Below are positions 9,436-20,909 of a stretch of 64,000 nt of DNA, piece by piece; positions within the stretch are counted from its first letter, which is position 1; every line of letters starts with the position of its first letter. Source of the DNA: Branchiostoma floridae (taxonomy: Eukaryota > Chordata > Leptocardii > Amphioxiformes > Branchiostomatidae). Where the stretch lies: the NCBI RefSeq assembly GCF_000003815.2, contig NC_049994.1:16811280-16875279 (forward strand), in the 5' to 3' direction. The position numbers and the translations under genes are program-made. The notes under the pieces were generated by a model. It had not been told where the DNA came from, searched no databases, and saw only the letters and a list, made by a program, of their open reading frames with translations.

Positions 9436-12400
9436 GGAATGCCAATGGCGAATGCCGTTTGTAGATAAGGTTTTATCCTGCAAGACAAATTCTCCGATAA
9501 GATGATGGGAAGACTAACTTACTTCCCGTCTGGCATATCCGAAGGTAAAATATGACCAAACCCAATTTCCGCTGTGCTTTCCATCCATCAGAAGTGTACA
9601 TAAAACAATGTGGCCGCTAATGCGTCTCCTGGAGACTGTCTTAGAAACGTTAAGACATTGGCGTAGCGAGGACATGGCGCTGAAGATCCTTTTTATCATC
9701 TTGTAATTCTGATCTGCGAGTAAGCTGAGAGTAATTCCTACTCCTTCTTGTACTTACTGATAAAGTAAAACTTTATCAGTAAAAAGGTCACTGGTTATTG
9801 CAAACCTTCAGAAGATTAGAATACGTCCTTGCTACCTCCTTCATATGCTTATCTCAATACGTGCTTTACATGCAGCAGCCCAAGTGCACACTCCAAGCGA
9901 AGTTCGGAGGGCGACTGTTAAGAGAGTTGCGTCGTCACAGAATGTCGTTCAGTTTCTTACCGAGGATTACGGTAAGACTGGATTTGGTTCAGGTCGTAGG
10001 TCACGTTGCCCTGGGATATCATGGCTGCCACTGTGCTCGGATAAGCCGCAGGTGTCAAAGGTGATGCGATTATGTACATCATTAGCGCCCACCTTCTGTA
10101 TACACATATTCGTCATCCGAGAGAACACGCACCCAGGTGGTCATAAGCCATTAAGGCATAAACCATTAGAACAATCATGGTAAGACAACTTCCACGAATG
10201 TCCTAAAGTACTATTTCTAGATGCGTGGTAAAGTTTCGTTATATCTTACTGATGATTAAAGAATTTTGCATCCTAGAAATCGGTTTACATGTTGCAGTAA
10301 TACGCGAGAGTGAAATGTGTTACATGCCACAGCTGGCAGATCCCTAGGTGGCCGACTTTGTCTCGTGAGTTGAAAGGGTTCATACTACATAAATAGAATA
10401 AATCATTCTCATTGGTGGATGGTCATGTGATACGGCAATCGGGTTTTAGGACAGTGTATTGGAACATAATTAGCTAAACGCTAAGTATGAAATATGTCAA
10501 CTTTATTTGTCAAGCTGTCCAATTATGTGAACAGTACGCGTATGATAATGGAGTCTACTTATCCCCCCCCCCTTCCCTGGTATACAGACTGAGCAAGACG
10601 TTTACATGCCTGAAGTAAGCATTACGCAAACACAAACACGGGATAAAGTGAGAGCCTTTCAGTCCAGTACCTCCTTTAAAGCCCAAGGGTCGTATTTTCC
10701 GTCATATTTTCCATATGTCATAAAAGAGTCCTCTACACACACGTGACTACCATCACCACAAGGCTTACATGTTTTACCACCCTGCCTTTATCAGAAAGAG
10801 ACTGATATTACACATTAGTAGTCATTACCTCCTCTTCTGCTGCCAGTAATGCTTCCTTATGAATTTCTCGTAAGTACGGGGCAAACGACAGGTTGTATTG
10901 ACGTATGAGTTATTACAACGTTTAGGGTAGTCCGGAACTGTCCATCTTTAATCACTATAATGTACACAGGCTTGTTACAAAATTTTATTACCGGTTAAAG
11001 TAGCCAATGATATGTAGCTGGTGAACTTAAAGGAAATAAGAATCAACCTCAATTGTCTGGTAGGAACAAGGTGTGACTTAGGCTACAGGAAGAGATTGAT
11101 GTTTGAGATGGATTTGGGTGCGTTCGAAATCTATTTGAACTCTCGTAACACAATACTGAACCTCACAAGGGGTTTCCCATTCTGAAATAGTTTAGCACTT
11201 TGTGAATATGTCAACCAATCTTTATTACCTGGGACACCACGACAGTGATATGATTCAGTTTGCCTCTTCAAGTGTCATCACAGACTGAATATTGCATCAT
11301 TTTGGAACATGGCCTCGCACTCTACACAAAAAGAAAACACATTAGCGTCTGAACGACGAACGGCATGCCACTTGGGGATGCCTCACGGTGTTGTATAAAT
11401 CTTGCCTTGACCAATTTGCATATCACGGTCCAGCACTTGGAAGATGACGCACAGGTGTCCTGCATTCTGACACGAAATACTCTTCAGGAATTACCTCGGC
11501 AGTCGGTATGACTTGGTGATGGAGCACTTCTCTAGACCATATCCTTCCATTAATTACTTCAATTACCCATTCCAGCACGTCTCCCCCTACCATGACCCTC
11601 CCTCACGTAGAAGTAAGACCTCCGCGGGTGGAGGAATCCCCTACAGGGTGCTCACTGTGCAAGGCAATATACAGGCCGCTCGTTTATATTCCACAACCTT
11701 GTGATATGCGATCCATCAATTTCAAACGTTTCATCTTCAACAGGATTGTTGTGAGGGGCTCGCTATTGCGTCGGGCACAAAAGTGAGAGTCGCCAGATTG
11801 CCAGGGCGTTCCTTTAATTCTGTAATTGAAGACGAGGCGGCCATGAAGGTCAGCGGTATTGATTCCCTGAATATTACCGAGGCGGTTTTTAATGTCCCAA
11901 TGCTGCATATTTAGCCCACAGTGATCGGTACACCCCCACACTTCGCACCCATGACTCCAAATGATCATAGCTTAGCAGCTCGGCACCAGCGGCAACTTCA
12001 CCCGCTGGTTGATGTATTGTACACAAACTTTACTAATAACGTGAAGATAATAATCTTGGAAAGTGCTGAACGCTCACGTTTATTCTGCAGACACAGACTT
12101 AATCTTTAAGGCTTAGACCTGTCCGCTGTAGTGACGGTGAGCGATAGTATGCCGGTGTTAACTAATCCCACTCACCCTATAGCGGCTGACCTACGCAGGT
12201 GGCCGCCTCCTGACAAAGGTGATGACTGGCAAGAAATGGCACGTACCACAGTAGAAGATGGAACCTGCAGGAAGCTATCACTACGGCACAGTTCAAGAAA
12301 AAGGCATTTCAATTCTTCTACCGACGGCGTGCACACTTCTGCATCAAGTGGTTGATAGATCTTTGCTCTGTAATGCTCTGTAGGAGTGGCGGTTTTTCTA

Positions 12401-12698
12401 CTTCTTCTTTGTGTGGATTTATTACATAACCCTGCCGTAAGCCGTAAGAGAAGCTGGTACTCCGCTATAACTTACAGGAGATTGAGCAAGACAGGGATCG
12501 GTTTGATCCAATATCAAAGGATTCGGCCGTGCAGATTTATAGAGATACACAATAACTTTGAGCGTGTGCAGAATGGAAGCTCCCCGGAGCTTAACGGATT
12601 TTACTATTGGGTTTCTATTATCCAGAACACTCGTATTCACCACAGGACGCCTGTCCATTGCACACGCACAACCTTTACGGAGAATGTGATGAAATTTG
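9436..12698. other. Long unassigned stretch
   Basis: I see no gene. Open frames of 88-112 codons on both strands (for example 9845-10183 plus and 11684-11968 minus) show no domain or splice context I recognise. A poly-C run lies near 10562. No tandem repeat or clear inverted repeat was noticed. Confidence 0.4.
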
Positions 12699-12924
12699 TT
12701 ATGGTGTGTTCTTTGCACATATAAACTGCCTCTGGAAATATCATTCTCGGGTTAGTGTGGTCGTTGTGCACTGGAATCAGTCTTATTTTCTTCTGCAAGA
12801 ACGGGAAACTGTTATGGTACGTTCTTTGCTTATATAAACTGCCTTCTGAACTTTTATTCTCGGCTGAGTATGGTCGTTGTACACTGGAATCAATCTTATT
12901 TTCTTCTACAACAGCGGGAAACTC
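12699..12924. repeat. Tandem duplication, 113-bp unit, two copies
   Basis: The segment starting TTATGGTGTGTTCTTTGC at 12699 is repeated from 12812 as TTATGGTACGTTCTTTGC. The copies share TATAAACTGCC, GGTCGTTG, ACTGGAATCA and CTTATTTTCTTCT. The open frames on both strands (12607-12955) are produced by the duplication. Confidence 0.8.
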
Positions 12925-13039
12925 ATTCATGGTATTCTGTGCTCATCGAGGTTGATGCAATTTGAAGGGTCCTTAGTCTTTTTAATGCCAAGGTTGACTA
13001 AACGTTCTGTAATTTGAATTAGAAGTAATGTAGTTGCAG

Positions 13040-13420
13040 AGTTGAAGGATAGATCATTGCTTACGTTGTATGCATGCATATTGTTTTTATAAGTGATCTT
13101 CTATAAGGCCGTATGTTAGCACATATGTGCATTTACAATACAAGTTCCACAATACGAACCTATGTAAGATATTTATAGCTATTTATTGTCTTGAATAACA
13201 ATTACCTAATCGTCATAGCTTGTTGATCAGCAGGGTAGGAGGATGGAGCATTGCTTACAGGGAATACGGTATGTTCCAGAATGAATGCATGCCGCTCCAG
13301 TGATGTCTGTGGTCATATGTAAGGACGTATGTCCATTTACAGCTTTCTGCAATCACAACCTTAAACTATGCACATGTACGTGCGTATCAATTTAATTTCT
13401 TGAATTCCAATGATACGACA
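13040..13420. repeat. Old, diverged duplication with period of about 197 bp
   Basis: AGATCATTGCTTAC near 13048 and GGAGCATTGCTTAC near 13245 start two stretches that share, in order, a GCATGC-containing segment, GTATGT and CATTTACA blocks, and a TCTTGAAT block. Identity is low and alignment needs gaps. Confidence 0.45.
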
Positions 13421-15408
13421 GTTTGGTATATAATCTCCATCTCGGCTAGGCTTTGGCTCTTCTAGACTCGATACTTTGGATTAATCATAGAATCGTTGAT
13501 AAGAACGACAGAAGTTAAGATACACTTATTAGGACTTAAAATGATGCAAAATGCATCTCTGTTATATATTTTGTCTGACCCTTACCTCTTCCCTCATGAC
13601 CTCAATGAAAAGCGGCCTGCAGGCCAACCTGAGCTTTTATGAACATGAATACCTGACATCGACAGTAAACAAAGAAATAAATGAATAGAAATATCGTCTC
13701 GGGCGGAATATGCTTGGGCAACTGCAATATCACAAAAGCCATCATTCCCTGCAGAGTCATCAGAATGTATCTGGGATAAAGATATAGCTCTGTGTCTGTT
13801 GGAATTCAAGAACAATTATTAACTTACGTTAGTTAGATTGGATTGACTGTGACTGGATGCCAAAGCAATTCAAGTTTCATTTTTCACATCTTGCATTGTC
13901 TTTGTCAGCGGGGACGTGTAGATACACTGTTAATGGGCTGAATTCTAATTATGCGAACGACATTATGGTTACCTGTAGTACTTTGTCACCATAATCTACT
14001 CAGAGATGATTTACTATGAAGAACTATTCTTTGCACAAATTATAATCCAGCCCATTAGCACCTTTGTAATAGCCTCAGGCTCTGGTTGTAAGTCTTTCAC
14101 AGCCTTACAAATAACGGTGCTAAACCAGCACCAGTTGGAATTCCGTTACCGCTCCCTGCATCACTTTTACGTGTATGAAGTATTGTTCATAATGACTGTG
14201 ATGTACTGCCGCTAGGGGACCTTCTAGACTTATTCATTAATTACGCAGGGATTCGTGCGTTTATTGCCACCTTCGTAATGCGCTTTGCTGCTGGCTTCAT
14301 TGCATATGCTTCAAGGTCCTTCAAATGAATGAGATTAAGTTCTTGAAACATTGGATAAAATATACGAATGTCCACAGGCAAGTATACTGAAATAAAGTAC
14401 ATATACGTGGATATGATTGTATGCAAGTCCAGTCTGTAATATACCAGGTGTAGTAAAGATAATCCACCGTGAAAAAAATGTCGTTTGCATAATTACAATT
14501 CTGACCATAAACGCCGTGTATTCCATTTTGGGGGATTTCCGCTAATGCATTTATTAATTTAGGAAGAGACTTGGGTGTTGATGAAATTTAGACCCGCTGA
14601 ACACAGAAGGCGCGTTACCAGCCAAAGGATAAAGTAATGGTACCCAGGTGGTATTTAAGGCACACCCCCTTACATAGATGATGTGGACTGGTATATTTGT
14701 TTGGAGGGTAGTTATACTGATTACATACATGGTTCACATGGTAAAGAACAGATTCTTTGATGACTTCTTCACGATTTTTTGAAGAATAATAGTAGATTTG
14801 TTGCTCTGGTTATTGTACCTACTTTTTTTGCGGTGGGATATTTTGGGAATGTCTGTTCTTTGTTTACAATTATGCCACAGCAAGTAAATTTTATGGATGA
14901 CATCAGCGCGCTCATTAATTTTCGCCTGATTTCAGAAAAAAAGAAGAAGGATTTTTTTCCTCTTCGGGGATGGTCAGATAGAGGCAAACATGTTGTGTTG
15001 TAGCCCAATAATCATACTTGTAAAAGTGACATTAGAGAGGTAGCCATGACTATAGTTGCAGAAGTGAAACTTGCCATGAATGTAGTTGCCAGCTTATCAA
15101 GTGGTATCACACTAGTATCACTTTTACTACACTAGTCCGGAATGAATGCCTTTTAGTTGTGATGCTACGTTTTGTCACTTCAAATCTTGTTTCAACGTTC
15201 ATGGTGTCTATTTTGAAAATTTAGCCATCTTGTTTTTTTTTTACCCATCTTCGCACTTTCGCACTTTCATTATCTTTGCACTCTGCATATGATGTCATCC
15301 ATAACATTTACTTACTGTGGTCTTACTCTGGCGTCACTCGCCAAATTGCACCTCACTTTCACCAAGTCCAAGATCCCCGCCACCACATTTATCATGCTGA
15401 CACTGCCA
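13421..15408. other. Unassigned stretch
   Basis: AT-rich, with only short overlapping frames and no repeat or gene recognised. Confidence 0.45.
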
Positions 15409-15701
15409 ATAACCAGAACCAACCATTGGTTGGTCTGCTCCCTCTTCGTGGTGAAATACTATGATTTGTCAATAGACCGATCCTGTCGAACGCCATATCG
15501 AACAAATGGAACCCCCTATTCTATTTCGAACACGTCCGTCAAAAACTGCCCCAATGGGACAGAAATGGCTATTTTTGACGGAGGCGTTCGAAATAGAACC
15601 ATGAACGAACAGGGGGCGGAGTTTTGGGATCGGTCCATAACCAGAACCAACCATTGGTTGATTTGCTCCCTCTTCGTTGTAAAATACTATGATATGCCAA
15701 T
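15409..15701. mobile_element. 163-bp palindromic MITE bracketed by 65-bp direct repeats (copy 1)
   Basis: The element is 15474-15636. Its ends are (A)GACCGATCC and GGATCGGTCC, and inside them are further inverted blocks, CGAACACGTCCGTCAAAAA against TTTTTGACGGAGGCGTTCG, so most of it folds back on itself. Directly abutting both sides are 65-bp direct repeats (15409-15473 and 15637-15701) starting ATAACCAGAACCAACC and differing at six positions. Sixty-five bases is far longer than any normal target duplication. A second copy, reversed, lies at 29850-30012 without such repeats. The 143-codon plus frame here is fortuitous. Confidence 0.8.
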
Positions 15702-16672
15702 TGCGGCACTTATTCCATAGTTGATTACTATGAACAGTTATGAAAATAATAATTTGGTAAATGTATGGACCTAATTGTCAGAAATGCCATAATCACATGA
15801 TATTACGACGCAAGGAACATTATCAAATACCTCGGCAAAAGAGTAGCAACTAAAAACGTGAAAACGGTCTATACTTTGCACAAGCAATGTCTTTTATATT
15901 GTTCTGGAATTTTTGTTTATCAAGACATTTCAAAAGCACAAACAGGCAATAACATTTACTTAGATGATTCCACTGTTGTTGTTTTATCGAAGACACACAA
16001 ATGCAAGTAGGAAAGATGTCAATATCATGGACATAGTTTAACAGGACATAGTTGAATAACAAAAATAAATCGGAATGTCTTTTTAGTAAGTTAAACGTTC
16101 TTTGCACGGTCACGTTTTGTGGGTATTCAGTATTCAGGAAGTATATGATGATTATTCTATGTTCTTTTAACCAAGAGTGATTTATTTTTATGGAGGCAGT
16201 GTACCATCTGGACATTACGACGTCTCCCTTTTGATAATAATGTACGGCCAAACCTGGCACGACTGAATCTACTGGGTCGTGACATCAGAACATTACAATA
16301 GTCCAGTTCTAATCTACGAATCTGTTTTATCGCATCTACAACTTTCGCAGACATGCAGTGGAGGAAGGTATATGTTCCCTCAATGTACCATATAACGGTT
16401 TCATCAGTGTATATTCCGCGGAAATGGAGGGGGCTACAAGCATTACAGCTTGGTGGAGGGAATGAAAACAACTGGCGGACCAAGCGCGGGGCACCGCGGG
16501 TCAGGGGTTCCCAGTGGCTGGTTCGGACGTTATCGACTGAACGCAAGACCCTGGAAATTGCACGACAAAAGGGATATCGATAACTCGTCGCCCCTAACAA
16601 CATGTCATTCACAGCATTGTCCATAACGATGCATCACAGCAGGCGTGCCGTGACAGGAATACGTAAGACCGC
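15702..16672. other. Unassigned stretch
   Basis: A 155-codon minus frame (16157-16624) and a 136-codon minus frame (15850-16260) overlap here. Neither shows a recognisable domain or coding-like bias, so I leave them uncalled. Confidence 0.35.
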
Positions 16673-16856
16673 TTGATACATGGGTGGAACAGGAAGGGAG
16701 GCTTTGGTACTTCAGCACAAGCATTACTGAGATATCAGGGTTTTTGTCTGTTGGGCATGTTCAATTGATACATGGGTGGAACAGAGAGGGAGGCTTTGCA
16801 ACGTTAGAGGAAGCATTACTAAGATAGCAAGTTTTTGCCTGTTGGACATGCTGAAT
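16673..16856. repeat. Tandem duplication, 92-bp unit, two copies
   Basis: TTGATACATGGGTGGAACAG begins at 16673 and again at 16765. The copies share GGGAGGCTTTG, AGCATTACT and a GTTTTTG-CTGTTGG-CATG block. Confidence 0.8.
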
Positions 16857-18330
16857 TTAGCCCCCAATCAATTCAAAACTTTGGTAAAGCTACATCAAAC
16901 ATTCGCGGAACAGAGTAGGCAGAAAAAATTACAAAAAACTCACCTATCCGTTGGATATGGATATCTAACTACAAAGCAATCAACACAGAGTATCATTTCC
17001 TGTCTTCAAACAAGCCAGTCGTGTGGCAGAGGTACATGTAACTTCAACAGAAATATTGCCAAATTTCCTGCAATGGTATTCCAGACCCTCCTACTTTAGC
17101 ACAAATATCAAGAAAACTCATAAAAGTGATACCTGCTGATTGATCTCCAAAGCAATTCCACACTTAAGTAGAATTTCGTACCTTCAAAGACACCGAGGAT
17201 ATTAGCAATCAGAGGTAGGAATATTCCAACCAACATTTTAAAGCAAGTTTTATATAGAAAGCAAAATCAATGTTTTGCGCTGAACTGTGGAGTCTATGTT
17301 TGCTTGGCGCGTCTGATCGGTCATGGATTATGTGTCATCGTGTCACGATGAGTTTGTGGCCTTATGGACAGTTTTTATCAAGTTTTTGTTTGCCGCAGCA
17401 GTGTAGAATCCCCGGTCAGAGGCCCAGGGCAGTCTATTTCTCACTGCTAACGGACATAATCATGTTGGCTGAAGCACTAGATTCTCCAGGCTATCCGTTA
17501 AGCAATATGGTAGAACTATTATTACGAAGAGAAATGTTCAGGTCCTATTGCAGCCACTCGTGGTCAATAGCAGAAGCGATAAGATATCATATGGCTCCTA
17601 AGATAAGACTGAGTTATTATCAACAACATAGCAGTTGAAGGTCACGAAAAAAAGCCTTAAGTGTTTATAGTTCACATCATAGCCACTTAGCACAATTGCG
17701 AAGCACACAAAGGTGGAGTCAAGGGTACCTGGGGCTTTTAAAACTTGGGCCATTTGCTCCGACTCACTAATGGAGACACATCTCGCTAAATTTTGCTCCA
17801 AACAATCTCCTACCTTTATATGATTGCAAATACATCATCCACGATGGCGGCCATTTTTCATCATACTTGTCATCCAAAGTACATAAACCGTTCGTCTTGC
17901 AATCGAGGTTGCTGAGACCAATTGTGGGGAATGGCGTCCGGGTTCATTTGCGAAATTGGCGTGGGGAATATCTGGTGGATGGCGATGAGGCAGGGGCCAG
18001 GATTGCACTCTGAGTAAAATCGGTGACAGAGTATCCCAGATGCACCGTTATTGCTAAAAGATGAGGTTGGTTTAACAGTCATCATGGTCCTGATGCTGTG
18101 TGTAGAGGAAGAGGAGTATCTGGATTTTTTGTCTGTATGAAGAGGATGAAGATAATTGGCGATGTGTTCTGCGTACTGATCTTTTCTTTTGAGTTGATCT
18201 CAATAACTATAGATAAACTTTGCAGTGGAAGCACATGAATCAAAGAATATCAGCACGGGAGATAAAGATTGATGGTTAAGATGATGTAAAAAGAAATATA
18301 GTGAAATACATTTTGGCTGTAGCAACGAAG
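16857..18330. other. Unassigned stretch
   Basis: A 122-codon plus frame (17270-17638) has no domain I recognise. Nothing else stands out. Confidence 0.4.
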
Positions 18331-18630
18331 AATAGAGATCAAGTAAAAGAAAACATCCCAAACTTACTTGAATATGGATCGAAAAATAGAAATCAAGTGA
18401 AGAAAGCATCCCATGAACATACTTGAATGTGGATAAAAGAATAGAAATCAAGTGACGAAAACGTTCCAAACATACTTGAATATGGATAGAATTGACATTT
18501 AATTTAAATTAACGGTTATTTATTGCCAACATACTTAAATGTGGATAGAAGAATAGAAATCAAGTGACGAAAACGTCCCAAACATACTTGAATATGGATA
18601 AAATTGACATTTAAATTGACGGTTATTTAT
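18331..18630. repeat. Tandem array of a 54-55 bp unit with a 112-bp expanded step
   Basis: AATAGAAATCAAGTGA or close variants begin at 18331, 18385, 18440 and 18552. Each is followed by CATACTTGAATATGGAT-like text. The 112-bp step arises because an ATTGACATTTAA plus ACGGTTATTTAT segment has been inserted; that insert is itself repeated after the last unit. Confidence 0.8.
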
Positions 18631-18929
18631 CACCAGCAGCTGCCGTGGAGCAACCTACACAGACAAGGGTATCATCAGCAAAATGACTTTGAAAAGGCGG
18701 TCCCTGTAGATCAAGATATCGATAACCGTGGCACAGTTATCTTACACCATTTGCATGAAATCGGTGTGAGTTTCAAGGACAAGGCATTGCCGGTGAGTAT
18801 CTAACGACCGTAATGCCGGTTGTATGTCGAAAAGGGAGTATAATTATCCCTCGTTGGGGTAGGCTTTCAGAGCTAGCATCTTGTCATGAATATTTCAGAT
18901 GCGCGGTATGGGCAATAAAACTAAAACCC

Positions 18930-19560
18930 TAACTGTTATTTGCACCAAGTTTTCGGTACCAGCCAGCGCAGTAAATTCCGCACTTCCTTTAAACCATCTG
19001 CTGTTTGGTACGACGGATATATTCTGATTGTTGTTTGCACCAAGTTTTCTGCGCACTCATTGTGAAGTCTGCAGTTTTTTTAATCGATATGTTGTTTGGT
19101 AGAAATGTTTTCTTAATTGTTATTTGCACCAAGTTATCCACACAGACGTATTATATTCTATGGCATGGGATGTTGCGATCTCTTGTTTTGTACAATGATT
19201 AATTTCTGCTTATGCACCATTTTTTCGTACAAGCACAGTAAATTCATGGCTTGTTTGATGATACTGCTTAGTTTCTTTGCACAATGTTTTCCAGCCAGTA
19301 GAATACAACACATTCCACAGTGTGTTGAAACGATTCATTATTCGGCACATTCGTTAAATAATTTCTGCTATTTGCACCATTTTTGCGTACCAGCAAAAGT
19401 TAATTTCATTGTTTGTCATTAGTTTGTTTAAACAGTCTGGTGTTTGGAAGCACGATTAATTTCTGCTGTGTTTGCACAAAGTTTTCCGAACCAGCGGTGT
19501 AAATTACACAGGATGTTAAACGATGTGTTATTTGGTATTTCGCTTAGTTGCAGCGACATA
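18930..19560. repeat. Diverged tandem repeat, about seven units of 66-100 bp
   Basis: The string TTTGCACCAAGTTTTC or a close variant recurs with TGCAC at 18941, 19036, 19125, 19213, 19279, 19373 and 19473. Several units also carry a CCAGC-AGTAAATT block and a GTTGTTTGGTA block. Length and sequence vary, so this is an old array. Confidence 0.65.
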
Positions 19561-20909
19561 CGGGTGGATAATTAATTGAATGCCAACATGGCATAAGCCT
19601 GCCTTCTCTATTGGTGTCAGGAAAAGGCGACCATGGAGGCAGCGTCACCGTTCCGTAATTCTTTTACAAGCGGACCAGTCTCCCGTAGGTTTCACACCAC
19701 GTAACTTCTGATCCCGACCGCTTCTTCAATATTTGATGAAACAGAATGTGCAATCACTCTAAATGTCACCGCGGCCGTCAAAGAATGCCGTGCCGAAATG
19801 AAGTGTGATGTACGCCTCACCCGACCATGGAAGTAATTGCCGTTTTGGGAACATACAAATTTCACTATTGCAGCGAACAAGTCGCAACCTCTGTCGCCTG
19901 GCCCTGGTGTGGTATGCATTTCTGCAGACTGCACCCCTTTTTCTTCCTCATCAATGCACAGTAGCTGAAAATATCATTTTCCAATTCCTAGCACGTCTAT
20001 AAGACCCCTAAAAGAATGATTTAGCAGGAAGGGAAGCGTACCTGTACAATGTAGAGGTAATGTAAAGTAAACACCTACTGCACTCACAATGCCATACATA
20101 CCAGGAAAGAAACACCAAATACTTTACGAAAGGAAACGTCTTAATTTGCTTGTTTTGCCTGATTATGTACCAACAAATCAGTCGCTGACATAGAAACAAT
20201 GATGAATGAATAATATATATATCTATATACTTTCATCCCTGCACAGTTGGACATGTCAAGACTATAAAGTTCTCTTGTAGATTTAATTAGGTAAGATCAA
20301 GATATCTGTTGCAGCCTTTTCACCAGATGTTAGAAATCGTGCTAATTTCTAGTTTAGCTCTTTGCCACAGGTGATGAATTTGAATGGTAGGAGAACTGAT
20401 GAAAAAGTGATATACATTCAGACGAAGCCATACTGCGTCTATCCGTAGGTTTTGCGCTATAAATCATAGTCTACACAGCTTTGATAAAGGGTCGATTTGT
20501 ATGCACTTCTTGTCTCCTACTTCGCAGTGACTATAGTATTTTCTTTGAAGCGGAGCACATTGACAGGCGAAGGAACCACAGAGCCTACCACAATCCACAA
20601 TTTACATATTTACATCTTTGTACATCTGTACAAAATGTCAGGGGATCACAGCAGCCTTCCTTTTGGCCAATCAGAATTCAGATCGTCGGCCTCGTCGTAA
20701 CGCCCTGTCACTCAAGTTCTACTGCATCAATTCTGCATCAGGCTGATTAAAATGTCCAAGCTTCGCTGTGATAATTTCTTCTGGCTGAGACAAAATTAAT
20801 AATTTGCTTTTTGATTTCAACTGGGGAACATTTTTGATTAGCCGTTTTCATCAGAGCAGAACAATACGGAATCATAAGTCTGGTACAATCATTACTATAT
20901 ATCATTGTT
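19561..20909. other. 3' flank of the receptor gene, otherwise unassigned
   Basis: Nothing is recognised. The 3' untranslated region of the minus-strand gene should lie in the upper part. I found no convincing AATAAA close to the stop; a weak ATTAAA on the minus strand lies near 20282. Confidence 0.35.

Noticed and set aside
15289-15720. 143-codon plus-strand frame
   Set aside because: It spans the palindromic MITE and its flanking direct repeats, and its resemblance to a frame near 29.9 kb is due to the repeated DNA.
16157-16624. 155-codon minus-strand frame
   Set aside because: No recognisable domain, overlapped by other frames, and no splice or promoter context. Length alone is not enough in this much sequence.
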